64,000 bases of DNA from Flavobacterium branchiarum. GTDB taxonomy: Bacteria > Bacteroidota > Bacteroidia > Flavobacteriales > Flavobacteriaceae. Made by a program: the position numbers and the translations under genes. This document shows, in pieces, positions 1 to 8,818 of the stretch (positions are counted from its first letter, which is position 1; every line of letters starts with the position of its first letter). Location of the stretch: the NCBI RefSeq assembly GCF_030409845.1, contig NZ_JAUFQQ010000003.1:434001-498000 (forward strand), given 5' to 3'. The notes beneath the pieces are model-generated. The model was given only the letters and a program-made list of their open reading frames with translations, was not told where the DNA came from and searched no databases.

Positions 1-968
1 TTAAAAGTATTTTAGACAATACAGGAAATGGTGTTCAATTTCAAATTTTATCAAATCCTGAATTTTTAGCCGAAGGAACAGCGGTTACAGATTTATTAAA
101 TCCAGATCGTATATTAATTGGTGGTGATGCCACATCGGAGGGTAAAGATGCAATAGGTGCTTTGGTAGAGGTGTATTCGAATTGGGTATCGTTAGATAGA
201 ATCTTAACGACAAATGTTTGGTCATCGGAGTTGTCAAAGTTAACGGCAAATGCATTTTTGGCTCAGAGAATATCTTCAATAAATGCCATGTCAGAATTGT
301 GTGAGAAGACAGGGGCTGATGTTAATGAAGTGGCGAGAGCAATTGGAATGGATACTAGAATTGGGTCTAAATTTCTTAAAGCTTCAGTTGGATTTGGAGG
401 GTCATGTTTTCAAAAAGATATTTTAAATTTAGTTTATATTGCTAAGTCATATGGATTGCACGAAGTAGCTGATTATTGGGAACAAGTCATTATAATGAAT
501 GACCATCAGAAGAGAAGGTTCTCTAGTAAAATTGTTCAGACCCTATATAATACCGTTTCAGGTAAGAAAATAACATTCTTAGGTTGGGCTTTTAAAAAGG
601 ATACAAATGATACACGTGAGTCGGCAGCGATTTATGTAGCTGATGATTTGATTAATGAACAAGCTAAAATTGCTGTTTATGATCCTAAAGTTTCTAGAGA
701 AAAAATGTTGAGTGATTTAAATTATTTAGAGACTAGAAGTTTAGAAGAGAATACTAAATCGGTTGCGACTTTTGAGGATCCTTATGAAGCATGTAATGGA
801 GCTCATGCAATTGCGATATTGACTGAGTGGGATGAGTTTGTGAAATATGATTGGGTGAGGATTTATAATTCAATGCAAAAACCAGCTTTTGTCTTCGATG
901 GAAGAAATATTCTAGATAAAGGAGAGTTGAAGAAAATAGGATTCGTATATCTGGGTATTGGGTCTTGA
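1..968 (+). CDS. ugd: UDP-glucose 6-dehydrogenase, C-terminal part
   Basis: This gene is cut by the left window edge; its frame is open from base 3, giving 321 visible residues of a protein that is usually about 440-470 long. The enzyme oxidises UDP-glucose to UDP-glucuronate with two NAD+ in the cytoplasm. The visible part starts before the SNPEFLAEG motif. It holds the active-site motif [10 protein letters not shown], whose nucleophilic cysteine codon is at 405-407, and the C-terminal UDP-binding domain ([16 protein letters not shown]). The Cys motif resembles the longer, animal-like branch of the family. It is the first of two nucleotide-sugar dehydrogenases here, so UDP-GlcA is probably a polymer precursor. 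The true start lies outside the window. Confidence 0.95.
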   Translation, partial: KSILDNTGNGVQFQILSNPEFLAEGTAVTDLLNPDRILIGGDATSEGKDAIGALVEVYSNWVSLDRILTTNVWSSELSKLTANAFLAQRISSINAMSELCEKTGADVNEVARAIGMDTRIGSKFLKASVGFGGSCFQKDILNLVYIAKSYGLHEVADYWEQVIIMNDHQKRRFSSKIVQTLYNTVSGKKITFLGWAFKKDTNDTRESAAIYVADDLINEQAKIAVYDPKVSREKMLSDLNYLETRSLEENTKSVATFEDPYEACNGAHAIAILTEWDEFVKYDWVRIYNSMQKPAFVFDGRNILDKGELKKIGFVYLGIGS

Positions 969-1040
969 TATTGGAGGATAAAGCATAAAGTGTTGTTGTA
1001 TTAATGTTTATAGGTAAATTTCATAACAAAGTAAGTAATA

Positions 1041-1505
1041 ATGAATTGGTATGTAGTTTATACGAAGCCCAAATGGGAAAAAAAAGTTGCGGATCAATTA
1101 AATAAAATTGGAGTTAAGTGTTATTGTCCGTTGGTTATTCAGATAAGACAATGGTCGGATAGAAAGAAAAAAGTAGAAGTGCCTTTGTTTAATTCTTATG
1201 TTTTTGTTCAATTAGAAGATTTGGATAGAAACTTAGTGTTTCAAGCTTCAGGAGTTATTCGTTATTTATTTTGGTTAGGAAAACCTGCTATTGTTCGAGA
1301 TGAAGAAATCAGGATTATTAAAAATAGTATAGAATCTCCTTCTATTAGTGAGGTTTTTTTAGTTCCATTTAAAATAGGAGATAAAATAAAATTGGATTCT
1401 GGAGCTTTTAGTAATCAAGACGCGATAGTTCAAGAGATATCTAATACGCATTATACCTTGGTTTTGGAGTCATTAGGTTGTGTATTAAAAGTAAAGTATA
1501 AGTAA
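1041..1505 (+). CDS. UpxY/LoaP-type NusG paralogue (transcription antiterminator)
   Basis: This 154-residue protein has the NusG N-terminal fold from residue 2 (WYVVYTKPKWEKKVADQL) and a C-terminal KOW-like segment (FKIGDKIKLDSGAFSN, about residues 110-125). Paralogues of this kind (UpxY in Bacteroides, LoaP and RfaH elsewhere) bind RNA polymerase in the leader of one polysaccharide operon and let it pass internal terminators. Its place immediately before the long operon, with a terminator and promoter just downstream, fits that job. The start ATG gives a complete NGN domain. General NusG of flavobacteria is about 180 residues and lies in a ribosomal cluster, so this is the specialised copy. 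Confidence 0.9.
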   Translation: MNWYVVYTKPKWEKKVADQLNKIGVKCYCPLVIQIRQWSDRKKKVEVPLFNSYVFVQLEDLDRNLVFQASGVIRYLFWLGKPAIVRDEEIRIIKNSIESPSISEVFLVPFKIGDKIKLDSGAFSNQDAIVQEISNTHYTLVLESLGCVLKVKYK

Positions 1506-1545
1506 ATTAACGAGATAAATAAGACGTATTAGTCGTATTTTGCAT

Positions 1546-1578
1546 AAAAAAAAATCACTGTTTTTAGTGATTTTTTTA
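1546..1578 (+). terminator. Rho-independent terminator after the UpxY-like gene
   Basis: The inverted repeat AAATCACT / AGTGATTT with a short T-rich loop is followed by a run of seven T residues. It ends the ugd-upxY transcript about 40 bases after the stop codon. The A-run on the left arm means it could also act on the other strand. It is also a possible target of antitermination, because the next gene of the locus lies only 230 bases on. Confidence 0.75.
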
Positions 1579-1682
1579 TGCCTATTTTTTTTGTTTAAAA
1601 CATTTTTACCTTGACTTTTAGTTGATTGTAATTTTTTAGCTAGTTAATAATTTAATTTTTAATGTTTCAGTAGTTTTTGCTA

Positions 1683-1713
1683 TTGAATTAATAGTCTTAT
1701 TATGGTATATTTG
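1683..1713 (+). promoter_or_regulatory. Bacteroidota-type promoter of the long polysaccharide operon
   Basis: A TTG at 1683-1685 is separated by 20 bases from TATATTTG at 1706-1713, a full match to the Bacteroidota -7 element TAnnTTTG. Transcription would start near 1720 and leave an untranslated leader of about 90 bases before the ATG at 1812. The rest of the 306-base gap (1506-1811) holds only the terminator at 1546-1578 and this promoter; I see no gene in it. Confidence 0.65.
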
Positions 1714-1811
1714 CCAAAAGTGTATGTTCGGTAAACTAAGTTAAAATGTGACTTGGGTTAGCGAAGCTGTGGGAATAAATGATTAAAATGATAAAATACA
1801 ACTAGAAATAT

Positions 1812-3095
1812 ATGGATAAAAACGTAAAAATAGCAGTTATAGGCTTAGGTTATGTTGGATTACCATTAGCGAGATTATTTGCTACAAAATATTCTGTTGT
1901 TGGTTTTGATATTAATCAAACAAGAGTTAATTTATTACAATCAGGAACGGATAGTACATTTGAAGTTGATGATGAAACTTTACAAAAAGTTTTACTTGAT
2001 AAAAAAGGGGATGCAATTGGTTTGTTTTGTACTTCAAAAATGGAGGATATAAAAGATTGTAATTATTATATAGTAACAGTTCCTACTCCAGTTGATAAGA
2101 ATAATAGACCTGATTTAACTCCTTTGTATAAATCTAGTGAAAGTGTTGCTTCGGTTTTAAAAAAAGGAGACATCGTTATTTATGAATCTACTGTTTATCC
2201 GGGAGTCACTGAAGAAGAATGTGTACCTGTATTGGAAAAAATATCAGGATTAAAATATAATGTTGATTTTTATGCAGGATATTCACCGGAGCGTATTAAT
2301 CCTGGAGATAAAGAGCATACGGTTGAAAAGATTCTCAAAGTTACCTCTGGTTCAACACCTGAAATAGGAAAAAAAGTTGATGAATTATATAAAACAGTAA
2401 TTACTGCAGGAACGCATTTGGCACCGACAATAAAAGTTGCAGAGGCCGCTAAGGTTATCGAGAATTCACAGAGAGACATTAATATTGCATTTGTAAATGA
2501 GTTAGCAAAAATATTCAATTTAATGGATATTGATACTCAGGCTGTTTTAGAGGCAGCAGGAACAAAATGGAATTTTCTGCCATTTAAGCCGGGATTAGTT
2601 GGTGGTCATTGCATTGGTGTTGATCCCTACTATTTGGCACAAAGAGCTCAGGAATTTGGGTATCACCCAGAAATTATTTTGGCAGGACGTCGTTTAAATG
2701 ATAGCATGGGAGAGTATATTGCTTCTCAAGTGGTTAAGCTTATGCTGAAAAAAGGGATTTATGTAAATGGAGCTAATATTCTAATGCTTGGAATTACATT
2801 TAAAGAAAATTGTCCTGATGTGCGTAATACTAAAATTGTAGATTTAATAATGGGGTTGAAAGAATATGGTATTGCAGTTACAATATTTGATCCATTAGCT
2901 AGTTTAGAAGAAGTATATAAAGAATATAAATTAGATATAACCAATGAAATTCCGAATCAAAAATTTGATGCTGTTATTCTAGGAGTAGCTCATGCTGAAT
3001 TTTTGAATTTGAACTTTTCAGAACTACAAAAAGAGAATAGCTTGTTGTATGATGTAAAAGGAATATTAGGGAATATTGCAGATAACAGATTATAG
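1812..3095 (+). CDS. UDP-N-acetylhexosamine 6-dehydrogenase (TviB/WbpO/WbpA type)
   Basis: This enzyme oxidises C6 of a UDP-N-acetylhexosamine to the uronic acid in two NAD+-dependent steps. The 427-residue protein starts with a Rossmann motif (IGLGYVGLPLA, residues 10-20). It has the substrate-loop sequence YSPERINPGD and the catalytic-cysteine motif VGGHCIGVDPYYL. The C-terminal UDP-binding domain includes GITFKENCPDVRN. These features place it with Vi-antigen TviB and WbpO/WbpA rather than with UDP-glucose dehydrogenases such as the gene at the left edge. The product would be UDP-GalNAcA or UDP-GlcNAcA; the sequence does not decide which. It is the first gene after the operon promoter. Confidence 0.9.
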   Translation: MDKNVKIAVIGLGYVGLPLARLFATKYSVVGFDINQTRVNLLQSGTDSTFEVDDETLQKVLLDKKGDAIGLFCTSKMEDIKDCNYYIVTVPTPVDKNNRPDLTPLYKSSESVASVLKKGDIVIYESTVYPGVTEEECVPVLEKISGLKYNVDFYAGYSPERINPGDKEHTVEKILKVTSGSTPEIGKKVDELYKTVITAGTHLAPTIKVAEAAKVIENSQRDINIAFVNELAKIFNLMDIDTQAVLEAAGTKWNFLPFKPGLVGGHCIGVDPYYLAQRAQEFGYHPEIILAGRRLNDSMGEYIASQVVKLMLKKGIYVNGANILMLGITFKENCPDVRNTKIVDLIMGLKEYGIAVTIFDPLASLEEVYKEYKLDITNEIPNQKFDAVILGVAHAEFLNLNFSELQKENSLLYDVKGILGNIADNRL

Positions 3096-3123
3096 AATAT
3101 AACAATTCGTTTTTAGATAAATT

Positions 3124-4131
3124 ATGAAAGTAGAGAATTCAATTATACATGTTGTTTTAACAGGTGGGGTCGGAAGTAGATTATGGCCACTTTCTCGTAA
3201 AAGTATGCCTAAGCAATATTTAGAGATATTTGAAGAAAAATCATTGTTTGAAATGACAGTAGAGCGAAATGCAAATTTGGCTGATAAAGTGATGGTTGTC
3301 GGTAATGTAGATAATTGTCATCTTAGTGAAAAGGTGATGAAAAAGTTAGGGAAAGATTATATTAATATAGTTGAATCAACTCCCCGAAATACAGCTGCCG
3401 CTATTGCATTTGCTGCTTTTGCTTCTCAACCTGAAGACATATTGATTGTGACGCCTTCGGATCATATTATTGACGAAATGGATCAATATAATCAAGCAAT
3501 AAAAAAAGCCATTGCTAAGGCAGAGGACGGCTACATAGTAACTTTTGGTATCGTTCCTACTAAACCAGAAACAGGATATGGTTATATAGAGTCTAAAGGA
3601 GATGATGTAATCTCTTTTCGAGAAAAACCCAATAGCATAACAGCAAAAAGTTTCATTGCACAAGGTAATTTTTTATGGAATAGTGGGATGTTCTGCTTCA
3701 AAGCAGGTGTTCTATTAGATGAATTAAAAGCGTATCAACCAGAAGTATATGAGAAAGCTAAAGAGGTTTGGGACAATAATAAAAACGGTAATTTAGATTT
3801 AGACTTATCGCTAGATATCCCTTCTATAAGTGTTGACTATGCTGTTATGGAACGTAGTAAAAAGATTAAAGTAGTTCCGGCATCTTTTACTTGGTCTGAT
3901 TTAGGGTCTTTTGAGTCGGTGTATGATTATTTAATTTCTAAAGGACATTATGTTGATAAACATGGGAATATGGTAATTGGTTCTGATAAATATACAACAT
4001 TTTTAGGATTGAAAAATACTATTTTTGTGCACACAGATACAGCCAATTTAATTTTACAAAAGGAAAATTCGCAAGATGTAAAAGATCTATATGGCGAATT
4101 GGAGAAGCAAAATTCAGAATTATTGAATTAA
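3124..4131 (+). CDS. manC: Mannose-1-phosphate guanylyltransferase
   Basis: This protein makes GDP-mannose from GTP and mannose-1-phosphate. The nucleotide-binding signature GGVGSRLWPLSRKSMPKQY lies at residues 14-32. SDHIID, a GYGYIE segment and FREKP follow as in the GMP family. At 335 residues it is the single-domain form, without the phosphomannose isomerase domain found in longer ManC proteins. No phosphomannomutase, GDP-mannose dehydratase or fucose synthase is in the window, so the partners must be elsewhere. Its stop codon overlaps the next start (TAATG), which indicates translational coupling. Confidence 0.93.
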   Translation: MKVENSIIHVVLTGGVGSRLWPLSRKSMPKQYLEIFEEKSLFEMTVERNANLADKVMVVGNVDNCHLSEKVMKKLGKDYINIVESTPRNTAAAIAFAAFASQPEDILIVTPSDHIIDEMDQYNQAIKKAIAKAEDGYIVTFGIVPTKPETGYGYIESKGDDVISFREKPNSITAKSFIAQGNFLWNSGMFCFKAGVLLDELKAYQPEVYEKAKEVWDNNKNGNLDLDLSLDIPSISVDYAVMERSKKIKVVPASFTWSDLGSFESVYDYLISKGHYVDKHGNMVIGSDKYTTFLGLKNTIFVHTDTANLILQKENSQDVKDLYGELEKQNSELLN

Positions 4132-5186
4132 TGATTAAAATAAAAAAAATACTTATAACGGGAGGTGCTGGATTTATAGGTTCGCACGTAGTAAGACGGT
4201 TTGTTACGAAATATCCAGAATATCATATTTTTAACCTTGATGCATTAACTTATGCGGGTAATCTAGAAAATATTAAAGATATTGAAAATGAACCAAATTA
4301 TACCTTTGTTAAAGGTGATATTGTTGATGAATCTTTTATAGATAAAATTTTTTCTGAAAACGATTTTGAAGGAGTGTTGCATTTAGCAGCTGAATCGCAT
4401 GTAGATCGTTCAATAAAAGATCCTCTTTCGTTTGTGAAAACGAATGTTATTGGTACCATGAATTTGCTTAATGCTGCAAAAAATCAATGGAAGAATAAGC
4501 AAGAAGGTAAGAGGTTTTATCATATCAGTACCGATGAGGTTTACGGGTCACTTGGAGCCGAAGGACTTTTTACAGAAAAAACTTCTTATGATCCTAATTC
4601 ACCATATTCAGCTTCAAAAGCAAGTTCTGATCATTTTGTGCGTGCATATGGAGAAACATATGGTTTACCTTATGTTTTAACCAATTGCTCTAATAACTAT
4701 GGTTCTTACCATTTTCCTGAAAAATTAATTCCACTCTTCATTAATAATATAATTAATAATAAACCATTACCGGTATATGGAGATGGTAATTATACTCGCG
4801 ATTGGCTATTTGTAGAGGATCATGCTATTGCTATTGATTTAGTATTTCACGAAGGTAAAAATCATGAAACCTACAACATTGGAGGATTTAACGAATGGAA
4901 GAATATTGATTTGGTCAAATTATTGTGTCAAATCATGGATGAAAAATTGGGAAGAGTTAAAGGTACTTCTCAAGAGTTAATAACTTACGTAAAAGACCGA
5001 CCAGGGCATGATTTGCGTTATGCAATTGATGCATCAAAAATTAATAAGGAATTAGGATGGAGCCCTTCTGTAACTTTTGAGGAAGGACTTGAAAAAACTA
5101 TAAATTGGTATTTAAGTAATGAAGTATGGTTGCAAAATGTAACTTCAGGTACTTATAAGGATTATTATAAAAAACAATACTCTTAA
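4131..5186 (+). CDS. rmlB: dTDP-glucose 4,6-dehydratase
   Basis: RmlB converts dTDP-glucose to dTDP-4-keto-6-deoxyglucose, the branch point for dTDP-rhamnose and dTDP-aminosugars. The 351-residue extended SDR has the NAD-binding GGAGFIGSH at 11-19. The dehydratase TDE motif is at 134-136 and the catalytic Tyr159 and Lys163 lie in YSASK. It is separated by about 22 kb from rmlC, rmlD and rmlA of the same pathway, which lie together near the end of the operon. That split suggests the cluster was assembled in pieces, or that the 4-keto intermediate also feeds other sugars. Confidence 0.96.
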   Translation: MIKIKKILITGGAGFIGSHVVRRFVTKYPEYHIFNLDALTYAGNLENIKDIENEPNYTFVKGDIVDESFIDKIFSENDFEGVLHLAAESHVDRSIKDPLSFVKTNVIGTMNLLNAAKNQWKNKQEGKRFYHISTDEVYGSLGAEGLFTEKTSYDPNSPYSASKASSDHFVRAYGETYGLPYVLTNCSNNYGSYHFPEKLIPLFINNIINNKPLPVYGDGNYTRDWLFVEDHAIAIDLVFHEGKNHETYNIGGFNEWKNIDLVKLLCQIMDEKLGRVKGTSQELITYVKDRPGHDLRYAIDASKINKELGWSPSVTFEEGLEKTINWYLSNEVWLQNVTSGTYKDYYKKQYS

Positions 5187-5230
5187 GGATTTTAATGACT
5201 AATTCAAATATTGAATTAGATATTAACTAA

Positions 5231-7702
5231 ATGAATTTTACTTTAAAATTAGCTATGAGAAAGATAACAGCAGTATTAGTATTAGTATTTACTTTTTTTG
5301 TTTCAATAAATGCGGCAGCTCAAGATATACTGCAATCTAAAGATTTAAGTACAGTAAAGGTTGATTATTTATCTGATAGTGATATTAATAAAATCAAAAG
5401 TCAATTAGAAGCCAAGGGTTTTACAATTAATGATGTAGAAGAAGTTGCTTTGTCTAAAGGAATGAGTAAAGCGGAGTTTTCTAAACTCAAGGAAAGATTA
5501 GAGCAACTTTCTAAAAAAGATTCTAAGAATAAAGATTCAAAAGATAAAGATTTAGAAGGCAACGATAACAAAAACAAAAAGCCTGAGTTTGGAAGGAAGC
5601 AGCAAGAAATTATCAATAACAAAATAAAAGATTCGGTTAATGCTTTAATTTTTGGTTCTGAGTTATTTGATAATCCTACTTTAAATTTCGAACCAGACTT
5701 AAAATTGGCGACACCGATGAATTATGTTCTAGGACCTGGGGATGTATTACAAATAAGTGTTTATGGAGTTCAGCAGTTTGATGACAATATTCCTGTGAGC
5801 GTAGAAGGCAAAATTACAATACAGTATATTGGACAAGTTAGTGTTTCTGGAATGACTATTGAAGCGGCTACTCAAAAAATTAAAGCAGCTATAGGGAAAG
5901 TGTATAGCACAGTTCGATCAGGTCAATCACAAGTAAGCGTTAGTTTAGAACAAATTAAAACTATAAAAATAACTATCGTTGGAGGAAAGCAACCAGGTAA
6001 TTATTCTGTTTCCTCTTTGGCAACAGTTTATAATGCTTTGCATTTAGCAGGTGGTCCAGGTAAAAACGGGAGTTATAGAAATATTGAATTGATTCGTAAT
6101 AATAAAGTTTATAAAAACATAGATATATATAAGTTTTTAGTAAAAGGAGACCAATCGGATAATGTGGGATTGAAAGAAAATGATGTGATTCGAATTCCGG
6201 CTTATTCTATGAGGGTAACAGTAGAAGGTGAAGTAAAACGCCCTGGAATTTTTGAGATGAAAAAAGGGGAATCTTTTTCTGATTTATTATCTTTTGCGTC
6301 TGGTTTCAATGAGTTTGCTTATACAGCTTCTGTTAATGTTTTACAAAAAACGGGTAAAGAGTTTAAGGTTCATGATGTTAATGAAAGTGAATTTAAGATT
6401 TATCAACCACAATCTGGGGACGTTGTTAAAGTTTCCAAAATTTTAAATCGATTTGAAAATCGTATTCAAATTGGAGGAGCTGTGTTTAGACCAGATTTTT
6501 ATTCTTTTACTGAGGGGATGAGAGTTTCAGATTTGATTGCAAGGGCAGAAGGTTTAAAAGAAGATGCTTATACAAAACGTGCCAGAATTATTCGTTTAAA
6601 ATCAAATTTAACGACAGAAATTGTAAATGTTGATTTAGCAGGTGCTTTGTCTGGTGATTTAAATGCTGATGTACTTTTGAAAAGAGAGGATATTGTAACC
6701 GTGTATTCTATTTTAGATTTTAGAGAAGAATATAAAGTTACGATTGACGGAGAAGTTAAGAATCCAGGAGAATACGAGTTTTATGAAAATTTGACTTTGA
6801 ATGATTTAGTTATTGAAGTTGGAGGATTAACTGGTTCAGCATCAAAACGAGTTGAAGTTGCTAGAATGAGAAAATATGATGCAATTAATGATGCAGACCC
6901 TAAAAGAGTAGACGTATTTGAATTGGAGATTAATGAGGGTAATAATGAGCAGATTAAAAACTTTGAGTTAATGCCTTTTGATGTTGTTAACATAAGAAGA
7001 ATGGCTGTTTATGAAAAACCAGAAATGGTTAAAATAAGTGGTGCAATTTCTTATCCAGGTAAATATGTTTTAGCTAATAAAAGAGAAACGGTATATAATG
7101 TTGTGATGCGTGCGGGTGGACTAACATCTATTGCCAATTTAGAAGGTATGAAAATAAAAAGACCTATTAAAGAAGAGCAAATTGAAAAATTAAAAAGTAT
7201 TGATTTGAATCTGAGAAATGGGGATTCTCTGAAAGAGAAACAATTAGTGAAAAAATTAAAGGAGGAACTAAAATATGCAACTATTCCTGTGGATTGGGAA
7301 AGCATTGTAAAAGATAAAAATCATTACTCTAATGTTACTTTATTTCCTGGAGATGAAATAGAAGTTGCTACTTTTAATGAAGGAGTAAAAGTTACAGGTA
7401 ATGTATTGTTAACTTCAGAAATACCATACAGAAGCGGGAAAAGTTTTAAGTATTATTTAAATGCAGTTGGAGGTGTTGATAATATGGGATGGAAGAAAAA
7501 AGCTTATATTATTTATCCAAATGGTAAAGCTGCTGTAACAAGTTCTTTTTTGTTTTTTAAATCTTACCCGAAAGTAACGCCAGATTCACAAATTGTAGTT
7601 CCTGAAAAACCTGTAACCAAGAAAATGACTGCGGGGGAATGGGTAGGTATTGGTAGTGTAGTTTCGAGTTTAGCTTTATTGATATTAACTGCTTTTAAAT
7701 AA
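5231..7702 (+). CDS. Polysaccharide export outer-membrane protein with SLBB domains (Wza-like)
   Basis: This protein is the outer-membrane channel component that exports the polymer. An N-terminal signal sequence ends near AAAQD (residues 29-33). A second ATG at residue 9 (5255) gives a more ordinary signal peptide and may be the real start. A Lys/Asp/Glu-rich linker (about 80-130) precedes the Poly_export domain (YVLGPGDVLQISVYG, about 165-180). Several SLBB-like repeats follow, with the pattern V-x-G-x-V-x-x-P-G (for example VEGEVKRPGIF and IDGEVKNPGEY). A hydrophobic helix sits at the extreme C terminus (about 800-820). At 823 residues it is far longer than E. coli Wza (about 380), as is usual in Bacteroidota. 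Confidence 0.92.
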   Translation: MNFTLKLAMRKITAVLVLVFTFFVSINAAAQDILQSKDLSTVKVDYLSDSDINKIKSQLEAKGFTINDVEEVALSKGMSKAEFSKLKERLEQLSKKDSKNKDSKDKDLEGNDNKNKKPEFGRKQQEIINNKIKDSVNALIFGSELFDNPTLNFEPDLKLATPMNYVLGPGDVLQISVYGVQQFDDNIPVSVEGKITIQYIGQVSVSGMTIEAATQKIKAAIGKVYSTVRSGQSQVSVSLEQIKTIKITIVGGKQPGNYSVSSLATVYNALHLAGGPGKNGSYRNIELIRNNKVYKNIDIYKFLVKGDQSDNVGLKENDVIRIPAYSMRVTVEGEVKRPGIFEMKKGESFSDLLSFASGFNEFAYTASVNVLQKTGKEFKVHDVNESEFKIYQPQSGDVVKVSKILNRFENRIQIGGAVFRPDFYSFTEGMRVSDLIARAEGLKEDAYTKRARIIRLKSNLTTEIVNVDLAGALSGDLNADVLLKREDIVTVYSILDFREEYKVTIDGEVKNPGEYEFYENLTLNDLVIEVGGLTGSASKRVEVARMRKYDAINDADPKRVDVFELEINEGNNEQIKNFELMPFDVVNIRRMAVYEKPEMVKISGAISYPGKYVLANKRETVYNVVMRAGGLTSIANLEGMKIKRPIKEEQIEKLKSIDLNLRNGDSLKEKQLVKKLKEELKYATIPVDWESIVKDKNHYSNVTLFPGDEIEVATFNEGVKVTGNVLLTSEIPYRSGKSFKYYLNAVGGVDNMGWKKKAYIIYPNGKAAVTSSFLFFKSYPKVTPDSQIVVPEKPVTKKMTAGEWVGIGSVVSSLALLILTAFK

Positions 7703-7717
7703 TAATTAGTCTTAAGA

Positions 7718-8782
7718 ATGAATAATACACCTATTGAAAATAACGAAGTTTCTTTAAAAGAGTTATTATTAAAAGTAAAAGAATGGTATAACTATCTATT
7801 GTTGAAGTGGAAAATTATTGTATTGGCAGGAATAATTGGAGGCGGTTTAGGATTAACATATTCTTATTTAAAAAAACCTGTATATACTGCTACTTTATCA
7901 TTTGTTTTAGAAACTGAAAAGTCTGGAGGTTTAGGTAGTGCATTAGGTTTAGGTAGTGCATTAGGATTGGATTTAGGCGATGGTGGCGGAAGTATTTTTA
8001 CAGGTTCAAATTTAACGGAGTTGTTTAAATCTAGATCGATGGTCGAAAAAACATTAATGTCTCCTGTTTCTGTAAATGGTAAAACTATTTCTTTAGCTGA
8101 GATGTATATTGATAATAACGAATGGAGAGAAAAGTGGAAAAAAAATCCAAAACTGTCAGCAATTCAATTCTTGCCAAATTCAGATCGTAAATCTTTTGTT
8201 AGAACACAGGACAGTATTTTAGGTTTAATTTATCAGAGTTTATCTAAAAATGCCTTAATAGTAGCGCAAAAAGATAAGAAAGTTGCTATTGTAACTATGG
8301 AGGTATCCTCAATAGATGAAATGTTCTCTTTATACTTTTGTAATGCACTTGTAAAAGAAGTGGGCGAGTTTTACATTGACACTAAAAGCAAAAAAGCTCG
8401 TACAAACTTAGAAATTTTACAAAGACAGACTGATTCTATCCGTAGAGCATTAAATGGTGCTATAACAGGCGTAGCTGTAGCAAACGATAATACTTTTAAT
8501 TTGAATCCTGCTCTTAATGTTAGACGAGCGCCCTCAGCCCGCAGGCAAGTAGATGTTCAGGCAAATACGGTTATATTAACTGAATTGGTTAAACAATCCG
8601 AATTAGCTAAAGTAACATTACGAAAAGAAACACCATTAATTCAGATAATCGATGGACCAATTTTACCTTTAAGTGTAGAAAAGTTCGGAAAAGTAAAAGG
8701 TGTTTTTTTTGGAGCCTTTTTAGCTACTTTCTTTATATTGCTTTTTTTGATTGTAAAAAGATTGTACAATGACTATATTTAA
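7718..8782 (+). CDS. Wzz-type polysaccharide co-polymerase (chain-length determinant)
   Basis: This inner-membrane protein has two transmembrane helices (about residues 34-55 and 325-347) around a large periplasmic region, the layout of Wzz/PCP proteins that set polymer length. There is no cytoplasmic tyrosine-kinase domain after the last helix, so it is a PCP-1 or kinase-less PCP-2a form. It directly follows the Wza-like channel with a 15-base gap. A glycine/leucine-rich repeat near residues 71-90 is encoded by an 18-base tandem duplication, described separately. Confidence 0.88.
   Translation: MNNTPIENNEVSLKELLLKVKEWYNYLLLKWKIIVLAGIIGGGLGLTYSYLKKPVYTATLSFVLETEKSGGLGSALGLGSALGLDLGDGGGSIFTGSNLTELFKSRSMVEKTLMSPVSVNGKTISLAEMYIDNNEWREKWKKNPKLSAIQFLPNSDRKSFVRTQDSILGLIYQSLSKNALIVAQKDKKVAIVTMEVSSIDEMFSLYFCNALVKEVGEFYIDTKSKKARTNLEILQRQTDSIRRALNGAITGVAVANDNTFNLNPALNVRRAPSARRQVDVQANTVILTELVKQSELAKVTLRKETPLIQIIDGPILPLSVEKFGKVKGVFFGAFLATFFILLFLIVKRLYNDYI
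7928..7963 (+). repeat. 18-base tandem duplication inside the wzz-like gene
   Basis: The unit GGTTTAGGTAGTGCATTA occurs twice without a gap, then degenerates (GGATTGGATTTA). It encodes GLGSAL twice in the periplasmic part of the chain-length protein. Being in frame, gain or loss of a unit would change a flexible linker by six residues without breaking the gene. Confidence 0.85.
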
Positions 8783-8818
8783 GAATACTATAAGTTTTAA
8801 ATTTAAAATATAAAGTAA

